From positions 1 through 35,258 of the forward strand of contig JAKARV010000020.1 of the NCBI GenBank assembly GCA_021819205.1: a DNA stretch of 35,258 bases, in the 5' to 3' direction. The position numbers were made by a program, and so were the translations under genes. This document shows, one piece after another, positions 1 to 7,837 of the stretch (positions are counted from its first letter, which is position 1; each line of letters opens with the position of its first letter). Source of the DNA: Actinomycetes bacterium (lineage in GTDB: Bacteria; Actinomycetota; Acidimicrobiia; Acidimicrobiales; Acidimicrobiaceae). A model generated the notes under the pieces. The model was not told the DNA's origin, did no database searches, and saw nothing but the letters and a program-made list of their open reading frames with translations.

Positions 1-148
1 CCAGTCGGTCTGTAAGGTGTTGCACTTCGCCCCTCTGCTTACTACGCCGCCAAGCGACGAACACCCTCCAAGAGGGAGGTGCGAGACACTGGGTTGAAGG
101 CACACATCGCCGAGGTTCATAGACCGAGCTGCAGCGTCTAAGGAGTGA

Positions 149-355
149 GGTGCCTGTAAGTATCTTCTTGGCTCGCCCGAGGCGGACTGGCAGAGTTGGT
201 ATCGGCATTTCGTGGTGCTTGTGCGCAGGTATCGCGACGAACGAACGAAGGCCTATGTGAAGCGCCGGATCGCCGAGGGACTATCGAAGCGTGACATCAT
301 TCGTTGTCTCAAGCGATACGTGGCGAGAGAGGTCTACCGGGTCCTAACCGCCTGA
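149..355 (+). pseudogene. C-terminal remnant of an IS110-like transposase
   Basis: An open frame of about 68 codons ends at TGA 353-355. Its last part reads RTKAYVKRRIAEGLSKRDII followed by RCLKRYVAREVY, a segment I associate with the C-terminus of actinobacterial IS110-family transposases. The catalytic DEDD domain is absent and an in-frame stop lies at 146-148, so this is a fragment. The 148 bases before it hold nothing I can identify. It abuts an unrelated IS30-type remnant, which suggests nested or sequential insertions that have since decayed. The family call rests on memory of the motif and is moderate. Confidence 0.5.
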
Positions 356-361
356 CCGACT

Positions 362-653
362 TGAAAATCATGAGAGCGTCCAGGGATCGGGGATGGCAAA
401 CAACGTCGCATTCACCCTTTCCACCAACATCTGCGGTTTACTTCTGCGACCCGCACTCGCCGTGGATGCGTGGGACGAACGAGAACACCAACGGGCTGCT
501 TCGGCAATTATGCCCAAGGGCACGGATCTCTCGGTGTCTACGAAAGATGACCTTCGAAGGATCGAGGACTCGCTCAACGGAAGGCCACGGATGACTCTGG
601 GTTACCGCACTCCAGCGGAGAAGTACGCTGAAGTCGTTGCGCTGTCTACTTGA
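362..653 (+). pseudogene. Frameshifted IS30-family transposase C-terminal fragment
   Basis: Recognisable IS30 transposase blocks are spread over two frames. A DRG-like segment (about 382-390) is followed in another frame by MANNVAFTLST (from 393). The frame then changes again to VYFCDPHSPW and TNENTNGLLRQL (about 439-510), and returns for PKGTDLS, NGRPRMTLGYRTPAEKY, ending at TGA 651-653. In this family the Glu of the NENTNG block is a catalytic DDE residue. The N-terminal helix-turn-helix and first catalytic Asp are missing. At least two or three single-base frameshifts mean no functional enzyme can be made. Terminal inverted repeats were not found. Confidence 0.8.
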
Positions 654-760
654 ACCCGCCCATCTCCAGGTACCGGTCTTCTTCGATCCCGTACTATTGG
701 ATCTCGATGGCAAGAGCTTGGATCAGCCTGAGAAGCAGAGTTGCGTTCCGCCTTGGGTAA

Positions 761-1294
761 CTAGGCGGTTGTGGCGGCACCGGCGAGCCACTCCTCGCGA
801 TCGACGACCCACTCGGCTGTGCGCCCGGTTTCATTGGGAGCGGTGATCTCGCTATCGACGATTTGCAATAGTCGGAACCCGAGCTTCCGGGGCACGGCCG
901 CGCTGGCTAAATTGGCCACATCGCAGTGGATGTGGACCTCTTCGATCGTGGGCATGGAGAAGGCGGTGGCGGTCAGGGCGCGCGCCGCAGCCGAAGCAAT
1001 CCCTCGACGGAGCCAGCCATCGCGTACCCAGTAACCAATCTCGATGCGTCCGGGACCTAAGCTCGAGTGCAGTCCGGCGCCGCCAACCAGTGCGGACGCC
1101 TCTTTGCTCCAGAGGGCGTAGTTGAATCCTTCGGCTCGATCGAATTGGGTGACTGCCTGCTCGATGAAGCCGGCCAGGCTGGCCTCGAGTGGCTCGATCG
1201 ATGCCCAAGGCATCCACGGCTGGAGATGTTCAAGGCTGAAGCTCACCGCCTCAAAAAGGGCAGGGAGCTCGTTGCCCCGGTACCGGCGGAGCAC
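761..1294 (-). CDS. GNAT N-acetyltransferase, RimJ/RimL type
   Basis: This is probably an acetyl-CoA-dependent N-acetyltransferase acting on a protein N-terminus or a small amine; the substrate cannot be told. The 177-residue protein carries the family pattern: SLEHLQPWMPW near residue 20-30, then IEIGYWVRDGWLRRGIASAA, where the RRGIA stretch is the acetyl-CoA pyrophosphate-binding loop (motif A), and late N..S..V..KLGF. Start choice is uncertain. GTG 1294 is the first usual start, but the frame stays open to about 1346 and encodes a family-like N-terminus (LPPPEIEASPAVLRR). A purine-rich GGAGGA sits at 1342-1337 on the minus strand. A rare start codon upstream of 1294 is therefore possible. 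It stands alone, flanked by IS remnants and a gap. Confidence 0.85.
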   Translation of the reverse strand: MLRRYRGNELPALFEAVSFSLEHLQPWMPWASIEPLEASLAGFIEQAVTQFDRAEGFNYALWSKEASALVGGAGLHSSLGPGRIEIGYWVRDGWLRRGIASAAARALTATAFSMPTIEEVHIHCDVANLASAAVPRKLGFRLLQIVDSEITAPNETGRTAEWVVDREEWLAGAATTA

Positions 1295-1808
1295 CGCCGG
1301 TGAAGCTTCGATCTCGGGTGGAGGAAGTGGACTGATTCCTCCAGGTTAGCAAGGCAGGGTTGCTTTGTTTTTGGGTAACGCGCCTTGGCGCGAGCCTGCT
1401 GGAAAATCTGTTCAAAGCCGGGGATCTTGGCAAAGCCTGGTCAAGGTGGCGGCAGTCGGTATTTTCAGTACCACCCCATGTTTTTACAGCTCGGCAACGG
1501 AGAATTCCCCGGCCGGGGAAAATACGGGCGGAGCCATCGAAAGGTGCTGGAAGCAAGTATTTACTCTTGCCGGTATCGCTCTGGCCACTGGGCAGTAGCT
1601 GCCTGCTTCCAAAGTGTACGGATACCGTCCGGCGGCAGTCGCTCAATCGACATGGCAAGAGGGAGAATGGAGAGCAACCCGCGCTGGCGGCATGCCGCTA
1701 TTTTCCCTGCTTGTGGTAGAAATCAACGCTTTGGAGACGCCTAGAAGCGTCAACTTTGCGATCTCCTGGCACCGCATTTACTGCGTTTGCCGCGGGTAAG
1801 CTGACCTA
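1295..1808. other. Gene-free gap with a 16-base perfect palindrome
   Basis: About 510 bases without a credible gene; the overlapping frames here have no recognisable motif and conflict with each other. The only structure I see is a perfect palindrome TTCCCCGGCCGGGGAA at 1505-1520, flanked by GTATTTTC (about 1459) and its inverse GAAAATAC (about 1517). It is reported as an unexplained site, not a terminator, because the palindrome has no loop or U-tract. Confidence 0.4.
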
Positions 1809-1820
1809 GTGGAGATAGTC

Positions 1821-2204
1821 ATGAGGGAGAAGCCGGCGCTGTCATACCTTGTCGACCTGGTGTTTTTGGTGGTTTTTGTCACCGTTGGGCGATCGGTCCA
1901 TGGGCACGGGGATACTCTAGCGGGTATAGCCAAGACCCTTTGGCCTTTCGCCGCCGGGCTGAGCGCCGGGTGGGTGGCGCTCTTCCGGGGCCTCCGGCGG
2001 GGATCGCTGCCGATCGCGGCGGCTCTGGCGGCAACGACAGCTCTTCTTGGGCAATTTCTTAGGGTGGTGAGCGGACAGGGAACCGCGTTTCCATTCATCC
2101 TGGTCTCGCTGGGGTTTGTGGAAGGAACGTTTGTGGGGTGGAGGGTGCTTGTGGCCGCCGGATCACGGGGCCTGGCGAGCCTGCGAAGAGCGGCTGGCGC
2201 CTGA
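1821..2204 (+). CDS. DUF3054 family membrane protein
   Basis: A 127-residue hydrophobic protein of the DUF3054 type, whose function is unknown. It has four predicted membrane segments: about residues 6-22 (LVDLVFLVVFVTVGRS), 34-54 (LWPFAAGLSAGWVALF), 62-82 and 93-113. The polar GRSVHGHGD stretch after the first segment resembles the family's conserved start region. I chose ATG 1821 rather than GTG 1809 because GGAG at 1811-1814 lies six bases upstream of it. A DUF302 gene follows 36 bases later in the same direction and may be co-transcribed. The family call is from overall pattern. Confidence 0.75.
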   Translation: MREKPALSYLVDLVFLVVFVTVGRSVHGHGDTLAGIAKTLWPFAAGLSAGWVALFRGLRRGSLPIAAALAATTALLGQFLRVVSGQGTAFPFILVSLGFVEGTFVGWRVLVAAGSRGLASLRRAAGA

Positions 2205-2240
2205 AAAGATCGATACGTGGCTAGCTGATTGGAGGAGAAT

Positions 2241-2618
2241 ATGGACGGGATTTCGGTGGTAATTGCAGCTCCGATGGAGGCGGCGGAACGTGCGCTCCGC
2301 GACTCTTTGGTGGAGGTGGGCTTCGGGGTGTTGACCGAGATAAATCTTTCGGCGACTCTAAAGGAGAAGCTTGGTGAGGATCGGCCCCCGATGAAGATAC
2401 TTGGAGCCTGCAATCCCAAGTTTGCCAGCCAGGCGTTGAACCTTGATGCGTCGATGGCGCTGCTGCTCCCGTGCAACGTTGTACTTGAAGAGGTCCCGGA
2501 GGGAACCCGGGTCACGGCGGTCGACCCGCGGGCGCTTATGCGCGACCGGCCTGAACTCACCGGTCCGGTCTCCGAACTTCTCGAGACGGCGTTGGCAAAG
2601 TCGGTAGAGCGCGCCTAG
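2241..2618 (+). CDS. DUF302 domain protein
   Basis: A 125-residue cytoplasmic protein of the DUF302 family. The signature is clear: MKILGACNPKFASQAL followed by LLLPCNVVLEE, which match the family's LGACNP and LLPCNV blocks, including two conserved cysteines. The biochemical role of DUF302 proteins is not established; some occur with redox or sulfur-trafficking genes. The start is ATG 2241, since a strong GGAGGAG at 2231-2237 ends three bases before it, so the in-frame TTG at 2229 is unlikely. It shares direction and close spacing with the upstream DUF3054 gene. Confidence 0.85.
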   Translation: MDGISVVIAAPMEAAERALRDSLVEVGFGVLTEINLSATLKEKLGEDRPPMKILGACNPKFASQALNLDASMALLLPCNVVLEEVPEGTRVTAVDPRALMRDRPELTGPVSELLETALAKSVERA

Positions 2619-2642
2619 CCGCTCGCGGGGCATGCGCCACCG

Positions 2643-3374
2643 CTAGTAGCGGATCTTGGCGATCGCCGCAAGGGTACCGGATTGGTACATCGCTGCGGTG
2701 AGCGCCCTCTCGCCGTCCCAGAGGGAGATGTTCAGGCAGCCGGGGTACTGGGCAGCCGAGACGAACTCAATGGAGTAGCTGTGCGCGTGCCCCAGGCCAG
2801 GAAGCGAGGCGGAGCGGGACGCCTCCTCGAGCGCCGCCGCGTAGATGGCGTTGTTGACGTGACCGACGACGTCTTGGTCGCCGTACCGGATCGGGAAGGT
2901 TAGTTCAACCGCCGGCTCTTCGGCGGGGACTTTCATCCTAAGCGCGGGCCTTATCGTCCGTCCCCTGGCAGAAGGGCCAAAGACGGTCTCAAAGCCGGCG
3001 GGAAGCCGGGCGGGAAGGCCCGTGGATAGCGATGTGTTGATCCACGTTGCTCTGGCGGCGATTGCCACACTTTTCCCAACTAACAGATCGGTGCGGCGCT
3101 CCGCCCAAGCCCTGCCGGTGCCGGTGCAGGCGGTGACCGCCTCCACCTCCTCAAGATAGCGCGGGTAACAGTGGATCTTGACATCGATTGACCTGATTAC
3201 CCACAGTCCCTTGTCGTCGAGGGGTGCGCTCTGGTTGTCGAGGGTGGCTGCGTCGTGGAGAATCCTGGAGACCCCGTCGATTCGAAGCCTGCCCTCCGGG
3301 TCGGCATCGGAGAGCAGAACTCGGTGGAAATGGCGAAAGTTGCGCCCGATCTCGGGGATGTCGATGAACTCCAT
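2643..3374 (-). CDS. Acyl-ACP thioesterase-like protein (double hotdog fold)
   Basis: A 243-residue protein resembling the bacterial branch of acyl-ACP thioesterases (PF01643), which release fatty acids from acyl-carrier protein. The N-terminal hotdog half shows DADPEGRLRIDGVSRILHDAA and WVIRSIDVKI. The second half contains IRYGDQDVVGHVNNAIYAAA (about residues 161-181), matching the family's RYSDLDMNGHVNN block; the N and H are candidate catalytic residues. Start ATG 3374 follows no strong ribosome site. It is transcribed divergently from the radical SAM gene across about 105 bases. The neighbouring acyl-CoA ligase at 4616 makes a lipid role plausible, but the substrate is unknown. Confidence 0.75.
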   Translation of the reverse strand: MEFIDIPEIGRNFRHFHRVLLSDADPEGRLRIDGVSRILHDAATLDNQSAPLDDKGLWVIRSIDVKIHCYPRYLEEVEAVTACTGTGRAWAERRTDLLVGKSVAIAARATWINTSLSTGLPARLPAGFETVFGPSARGRTIRPALRMKVPAEEPAVELTFPIRYGDQDVVGHVNNAIYAAALEEASRSASLPGLGHAHSYSIEFVSAAQYPGCLNISLWDGERALTAAMYQSGTLAAIAKIRY

Positions 3375-3427
3375 GATTCGATAAAACTAGTCGGAGCAGG
3401 TAGAGGGGGATGGTCGCGACATCCGGT

Positions 3428-3456
3428 TTGCCCAGTTGCCGTTGCTGGAGTAAGGT
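3428..3456 (+). promoter_or_regulatory. Candidate sigma-70-type promoter for the radical SAM gene
   Basis: TTGCCC at 3428-3433 and TAAGGT at 3451-3456 are separated by 17 bases. They lie 24 bases before the ATG at 3480. The spacing and position fit a housekeeping promoter; no other evidence supports it. Confidence 0.35.
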
Positions 3457-3479
3457 TGGCGGTAAATAGGGAGTTTGCC

Positions 3480-4589
3480 ATGAAGCCAGAGCGAAGTGGG
3501 TCCGGCCACTTCTCCGAGCGGCCGATCCTGGTGTTCTGGGAGACCACCCGGTCGTGTCCGCTCGCCTGTCGCCACTGCCGCGCCGAGGCGATGCTTGGCC
3601 GCGACCCGGGCGAGCTCGACACCAGAGAGGCGAGGGCGTTCATCGACGATTTGGTCTCCGGTTTCCGGCGGCCGCCGGTGCTGATCCTCACCGGTGGCGA
3701 CCCGCTGATGCGCCCAGATCTAGAGGAGATAGTCAAGTACGCGACATCCAGGGGAGTCTCAACTGCGCTATCACCCGCGGTTAGCCCGGCGCTCACCAGG
3801 GAGCGGATGCAGGGGCTTGCCGCTGCCGGCGCCCGCTCGATATCGATCTCGCTGGATGGGATCGGTGAGACCCACGACGGGGTGAGGGGAATCCGGGGTC
3901 ATTACGCAGAGACGATCGCCGCGATATCGATGCTCAAGGAGCTTGGCTACCGATTGCAAGTCAACACCACGGTGATGAGGGAGAATGTCTTCGAGCTGGC
4001 GCGCGTTGCCGACTTGCTTCTCGAGATCGGGGTGGGGATCTGGGAGGTTTTCTTTCTTATCGAGGTCGGGCGAGGTTCGGTTCTGAGGTCGCTAACCCCG
4101 GCGGAGAACGAGGACGTCGCCGCCTTCCTCTGCGAGGCGAGCCCGTACTTTCGTGCGCTACGGACTGTCGAAGGGCCGTTCTACCGCCGCGTCGCAGCTG
4201 GCGGCCGTGGCGAGACCGGCGAGCTGTACCGGCAGCTGGTTGCGGAGTTCCACGGTGGTGACCGCGTCCACGAGCGACCTCCCCGGGGGGCACAGACCCG
4301 GGATGGATCCGGAGTTATTTTCGTCTCTCACCTGGGAGAGATCTTTCCTTCAGGTTTTCTCCCCTTCAAGATCGGTCAGGTCAGGGAGGCGCAGATCGGG
4401 GAGATCTACCGCGATCACGAACTTCTCCGCTCGATCCGGGCCGGCAAGCTTGGCGGTCGATGCGGCATCTGTGACTTCTCCGCAATTTGTGGAGGCTCGC
4501 GCGCCCGGGCCTACGCGAGTTCCGGCAATCCACTGGGAGAGGATCCGGCGTGCGGGTACCAACCAAAATTGCCCGCGATGGTGCGGTAG
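3480..4589 (+). CDS. Radical SAM/SPASM domain protein
   Basis: A 369-residue radical S-adenosylmethionine enzyme. The cluster motif is C26-x3-C30-x2-C33 in ETTRSCPLACRHC, followed by LILTGGDPLMR (glycine motif, SAM binding) and SISLDG. The C-terminus carries a SPASM-like cysteine set (GGRCGICDFSAICGG ... DPACGY), which would bind one or two extra iron-sulfur clusters. The ERPILVFWETTRSCPLACRHCRAEA start resembles a family annotated as BA_1875-like (TIGR04053). Relatives modify peptides or tetrapyrroles, but no precursor peptide is visible nearby. I chose ATG 3480 because AGGGAG (3467-3472) lies seven bases upstream; the frame is open further upstream into the divergent gene. Confidence 0.88.
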   Translation: MKPERSGSGHFSERPILVFWETTRSCPLACRHCRAEAMLGRDPGELDTREARAFIDDLVSGFRRPPVLILTGGDPLMRPDLEEIVKYATSRGVSTALSPAVSPALTRERMQGLAAAGARSISISLDGIGETHDGVRGIRGHYAETIAAISMLKELGYRLQVNTTVMRENVFELARVADLLLEIGVGIWEVFFLIEVGRGSVLRSLTPAENEDVAAFLCEASPYFRALRTVEGPFYRRVAAGGRGETGELYRQLVAEFHGGDRVHERPPRGAQTRDGSGVIFVSHLGEIFPSGFLPFKIGQVREAQIGEIYRDHELLRSIRAGKLGGRCGICDFSAICGGSRARAYASSGNPLGEDPACGYQPKLPAMVR

Positions 4590-4615
4590 CCGGTGAACGG
4601 GCGGGTGCTTCGCGG

Positions 4616-6214
4616 CTAGCCGCTCTCTTCGGCGTAGATTGCGCGTAGCAGCTTCTTGTCGAACTTGCCGACCGAAGTTCTCGGGATTTCAGAGACGAAT
4701 TGGAGTCGGTCGGGAAGCTGCCATCGCGGAAATCCCTCCGATTCGAGGTACTTTCTCAGCTCCTCGAGGGTCACGTTCTCACCCGAGAACGGCACTACTA
4801 TTGCGAGCGGGCGTTCCTGCCACCTCTCATGGTTGTAAGCGATCACCGCTGCTTCGATGATCTTCGGGTGGCCCATTAGGGCGCTCTCCAAAGTCACGGA
4901 GGAGACCCACTCGCCACCCGACTTGATCAGGTCTTTGGATCGATCCAGGAGTCGCAGAAGGCCGTTGTCTTCGATCACGCCAACGTCTCCGGTCTTGAAC
5001 CATCCGGGTATGACAAAAGCTTCGGGATCGGCGTCGTGCAGGTATTTATCGATAACCCACGGACCGCGTAGATAGATGTCGCCCATCGTGGTACCGTCGT
5101 GAGGTACCGGTTGCCCCTCCCCGTCGAGAAGTGCTACTTCGACACCGGCCACCGGCTTTCCGGCGCGCGACGAGTACTCGACCTTCTTGTCGATGCTGGC
5201 GTTCCGGAGGCGATGCGGGAGCCTGCTGGTGGTGGCGATCGGAGAACTTTCTGTTAGGCCCCACGCCTGGAGCATGGGGACACCGTACTCTTCCATGTAG
5301 GCTCGGATGAGCGACGCTGGGGGTTGAGCTCCGCCGCAGACGAGTTCGGAGAGCTCGCCAAGATTTTCTCCGCTTCGCCTCAACTCATCAAGGACGGCGA
5401 TCCAGATGGTCGGGACCCCCGCGGCCTTGGTCACTGCCTCATCTTGGATCAGCTTGATGACGGTTGCGGGGTGGAAAGTTGGGGAGGGAAAGGCGATCTT
5501 GGCTCCGGCTGAGACGGCGGAGAATGGCAATCCCCAGGCGTTGACGTGGAACATGGGGACTATTGGAAGCACGCAGTCGGACGCGGATATGCCGACACCG
5601 TCGGCGGAGGAGATGGCCATGGTGTGGAGGACGGTGGAGCGGTGGGTGAAGAGCGCCCCCTTGGGCTTCCCGGTGGTTCCGGAGGTGTAGCAGATCCCCA
5701 ACGGCGACGACTCGGAGATGTCGAGTTCGCCCTCGAAAGGGTCGACGCTGGCTAGCAACTCCTCGTAGGAGATCAGCCCGGGCATATCGACTGCCGACTC
5801 ACCGAAGGAGATCACGTGCCTGACTTCGGGGAGATCAGGGAGAATCCTAGACACCAGTTCAAGGAGGTTGGGGGCCACGAACAGCGCTTGATCGGCCGCG
5901 TCGTTGATGATGTAGGTTAAGTCCTCTTGGGGAAGTCGGGAGTTGATGGTGTGGATAACCCGGGTGGAGTTGGGGATACCGAAGTAACACTCCAGGTGCT
6001 CGAAAGAGTTCCAGGCCAGCGTCCCCACGGCTGTGTCTCGCGATATCCCCAGGTAGTCGAGGGCAGATATCAGACGCCTAACCCTGTTGGTCATGCTGCC
6101 GTAGGTGTAGCGATGGCGGTTCTCGTCGTCGAGCTGGGTGACGATCTCCACGTCTTTGTAACTCACTTCGGCATTGCGAAAAAGCATCCAGCTGTTGAGC
6201 TCGACGTCCATCAT
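4616..6214 (-). CDS. Long-chain fatty acid-CoA ligase-like AMP-binding enzyme
   Basis: An ANL-superfamily adenylating enzyme of about 532 residues that probably activates a fatty or related carboxylic acid to its acyl-CoA through an acyl-AMP. Visible motifs in order: CYTSGTTGKPKGALFTHRS (ATP-binding P-loop), FHVNAWG, QAWGLTESSP, IYLRGP, WFKTGDVG, DRSKDLIKSGGEWVSS (hinge), and SVGKFDKK with the adenylation lysine near the C-terminus. Length matches the family. I chose the first ATG of the MM pair (6214), preceded by a G-rich stretch GGGGGTGGG; a TTG at 6244 is also in frame. It lies 78 bases downstream of cbiX on the same strand, but nothing connects it to corrin synthesis. The substrate is not predictable. 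Confidence 0.88.
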   Translation of the reverse strand: MMDVELNSWMLFRNAEVSYKDVEIVTQLDDENRHRYTYGSMTNRVRRLISALDYLGISRDTAVGTLAWNSFEHLECYFGIPNSTRVIHTINSRLPQEDLTYIINDAADQALFVAPNLLELVSRILPDLPEVRHVISFGESAVDMPGLISYEELLASVDPFEGELDISESSPLGICYTSGTTGKPKGALFTHRSTVLHTMAISSADGVGISASDCVLPIVPMFHVNAWGLPFSAVSAGAKIAFPSPTFHPATVIKLIQDEAVTKAAGVPTIWIAVLDELRRSGENLGELSELVCGGAQPPASLIRAYMEEYGVPMLQAWGLTESSPIATTSRLPHRLRNASIDKKVEYSSRAGKPVAGVEVALLDGEGQPVPHDGTTMGDIYLRGPWVIDKYLHDADPEAFVIPGWFKTGDVGVIEDNGLLRLLDRSKDLIKSGGEWVSSVTLESALMGHPKIIEAAVIAYNHERWQERPLAIVVPFSGENVTLEELRKYLESEGFPRWQLPDRLQFVSEIPRTSVGKFDKKLLRAIYAEESG

Positions 6215-6292
6215 GGCCCACCCCCAAAACGCTGCGGTGGCCAATTATACCACCGGCAACACTCCGCGCAGGTTGGTGCGGTGGACGATCGC

Positions 6293-7066
6293 TTAGGCTT
6301 GGCGATATCTGCAGGTGTCGCAGTTGGGATTTGGGGCCGCAACCTCTGCCTGCTCGAGGCGGAGGAGGAGCGCCTTCAGAACCAGCGGATCGGCGGCCAA
6401 CTCGGCGGAGACCCGCACCTTGACTCCACGCTGGGCGCCCCACGCTTCGGCTTGGGCGGCGATCCGGTCCAAAAGCACCCCCTTGAAGAGAAAGTAGGGG
6501 GCTACGGTGATATTGGTCGCACCGAGGCGGTTCAGCCGGTCGAGGCCCGCTGCGATTGCCGGAGGTGCCAGCGAGACGAAGGCCGGTTCGACCAGGGTCT
6601 GTGGGTGTCCCTCCATCACGAGACGGGACGCGGCGTAGAGCTGGGAGTTTGCAGCGGGGTCGGTGGAGCCGCGCCCGACGACCAGGATGCCGTCGGGGAA
6701 ACCCCCGGCAGCGGCGATCCGGTCGGAGAGGCAGGCGACGATCTCGCTGGTAACGCCGATGTCGCGCGCCATCCGGACGTCGGCGTTTGGGTTCAGCCTC
6801 CTGATGTAGTTGGTTATTGCCCGGGTGTCGTCTTTGAGATGACCCGCCGGCAGCAGGACCGCCGGAACTACAGTGATCCGGCTCGCTCCGGCGGCGAGAA
6901 GTTCGTCCGCTGCGTTGGTCAGGGTTGGCTGCGCCTTTTCGATGAAACCTCCGGAGACGCTCCCCCCTGCGAGCTTGGAGAAGTCCGCGACCAGACGGAG
7001 AAACTGCTCCGTTCCCTCGACGGATGAGGTGCCGTGGCCCACAAGCAGTACAGACCTATCGGGCAA
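6293..7066 (-). CDS. cbiX: Cobalt chelatase CbiX, long two-domain form
   Basis: Sirohydrochlorin cobaltochelatase, the entry step of the early-cobalt corrin pathway. The 257-residue protein has two tandem CbiX half-domains: SVLLVGHGTSS with the metal-binding His11, then FIEKAQPTL and VPAVLLPAGHLKDD. The second half starts near residue 125 (GILVVGRGST ... EPAFVSLAPP ... VAPYFLFKG). In the second half the chelatase His of GHG is replaced by Arg (GRG). The tail ends with CDTC, recalling the C-terminal CxxC iron-sulfur motif reported for long CbiX proteins. It is the last gene of the minus-strand corrin run and overlaps cbiC by 11 bases, so the two are probably translationally coupled. Confidence 0.9.
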   Translation of the reverse strand: MPDRSVLLVGHGTSSVEGTEQFLRLVADFSKLAGGSVSGGFIEKAQPTLTNAADELLAAGASRITVVPAVLLPAGHLKDDTRAITNYIRRLNPNADVRMARDIGVTSEIVACLSDRIAAAGGFPDGILVVGRGSTDPAANSQLYAASRLVMEGHPQTLVEPAFVSLAPPAIAAGLDRLNRLGATNITVAPYFLFKGVLLDRIAAQAEAWGAQRGVKVRVSAELAADPLVLKALLLRLEQAEVAAPNPNCDTCRYRQA

Positions 7067-7655
7067 CGCGGTACTCTCCCTTCGACATCAGCAACATGGC
7101 GTTGATCGCCGCCGCGGCCATCGGAGAACCCCCGCGGCGGGACCGGCAACTAAGCGCGGAGAGCGAGGAGCGGCAGAGCTCTTCCTTGCTCTCTACGGCT
7201 CCTACGAATCCCACTGGAAAGCCGGCTACCAGGCAAGGCGTTTTAACTGCCGACACCTCGAGGACCGCCCTGAGAGCGGTTGGCGCCGATCCGATGGCGA
7301 CGACGCAGCCCGCCGGATATTCAAGAAGCGCGCGTCTCATCCCCTGGTAGCTGCGAGTGCTTCCGGCCGGCACTCCGGTTGCAAGGTCGATCGCGGTGAT
7401 TGCAGGGTAGCGAGGAATTCCGGCGGCGAGCATTCTCACATCGACGATGAGCGGAGCCCGAGCGGCCAGCGCCGCTACCCCGGCCTCGACGGCGGCCTCG
7501 GGCAGAATCAGGTCAGTGGCTATGCCGATATCGCCACTGGAGTGGATGATCCGGGCGGCAACCTCGCGCCCCATCGGACCGAAACGGGAGAGGTCGGCTT
7601 CGCGTGCGATTATGGCGAAGCTCTCGAGTTCGATCTCGGAGGCGGCTTGGGTCAT
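7056..7655 (-). CDS. cbiC: Cobalt-precorrin-8 methylmutase CbiC
   Basis: Moves the C11 methyl group to C12, giving cobyrinic acid in its cobalt form. The 199-residue protein has the expected family length and the catalytic-site block ARIIHSSGDIGIATDL, in which His38 is the expected proton donor. Further conserved blocks are LIVDVRMLAAGI, IGSAPTALRAVLE and VAGFPVGFVGAVESKEEL. Its ATG overlaps the stop of the upstream ferredoxin gene as ATGA (7652-7655), and its end overlaps cbiX, placing it inside a single transcription unit. No anomalies are seen. Confidence 0.95.
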   Translation of the reverse strand: MTQAASEIELESFAIIAREADLSRFGPMGREVAARIIHSSGDIGIATDLILPEAAVEAGVAALAARAPLIVDVRMLAAGIPRYPAITAIDLATGVPAGSTRSYQGMRRALLEYPAGCVVAIGSAPTALRAVLEVSAVKTPCLVAGFPVGFVGAVESKEELCRSSLSALSCRSRRGGSPMAAAAINAMLLMSKGEYRVAR

Positions 7656-7837
7656 GGGGCGGCCACCGGATTATTGGCTATAGCGCCTGTTGGGCAGATT
7701 TCGACGCAGGAGAGGTCGTTCCGACAGCTGTTTGCGTCGTAGCCAACCCCCTTGCTCGCACGGCGCAGCGAGCGCGTTGGGCAGGTCGCTATGCAGGCTC
7801 CGCAGCCGGCGCAGGCGGCGTGATCGATCTCGATCAT
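7652..7837 (-). CDS. Small ferredoxin inside the corrin operon, Asp-substituted second cluster
   Basis: A 61-residue, two-cluster, bacterial-type ferredoxin. The first motif is complete: C9-x2-C12-x2-C15-x3-C19-P. The second reads C38-x2-D41-x2-C44-x3-C48-P, so an Asp occupies the position of the second cysteine. Such a CxxDxxC arrangement is known in Pyrococcus furiosus ferredoxin, where the Asp ligates the cluster; a [3Fe-4S] cluster is the other possibility. The start ATG 7837 overlaps the stop of the cbiG-cbiH gene as ATGA, and its stop overlaps the cbiC start, so it is embedded in the operon and probably serves a corrin step (inference). One candidate is electron supply or redox control for ring contraction by CbiH, since some CbiH enzymes carry an iron-sulfur domain. 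The start is fixed by these overlaps; the frame is open far upstream. Confidence 0.85.
   Translation of the reverse strand: MIEIDHAACAGCGACIATCPTRSLRRASKGVGYDANSCRNDLSCVEICPTGAIANNPVAAP

Noticed and set aside
4612-4623. GCGGCTAGCCGC palindrome as a terminator between the radical SAM and ligase genes
   Set aside because: It has no loop and no T-run, and overlaps the ligase stop codon, so it is not a convincing terminator.
5927-7027. Long plus-strand frame (366 codons) opposite the acyl-CoA ligase and cbiX
   Set aside because: It mirrors two well-supported minus-strand genes. Its product is Gly/Asp/Val-rich with no motif, as expected from the antisense of GC-rich coding DNA.
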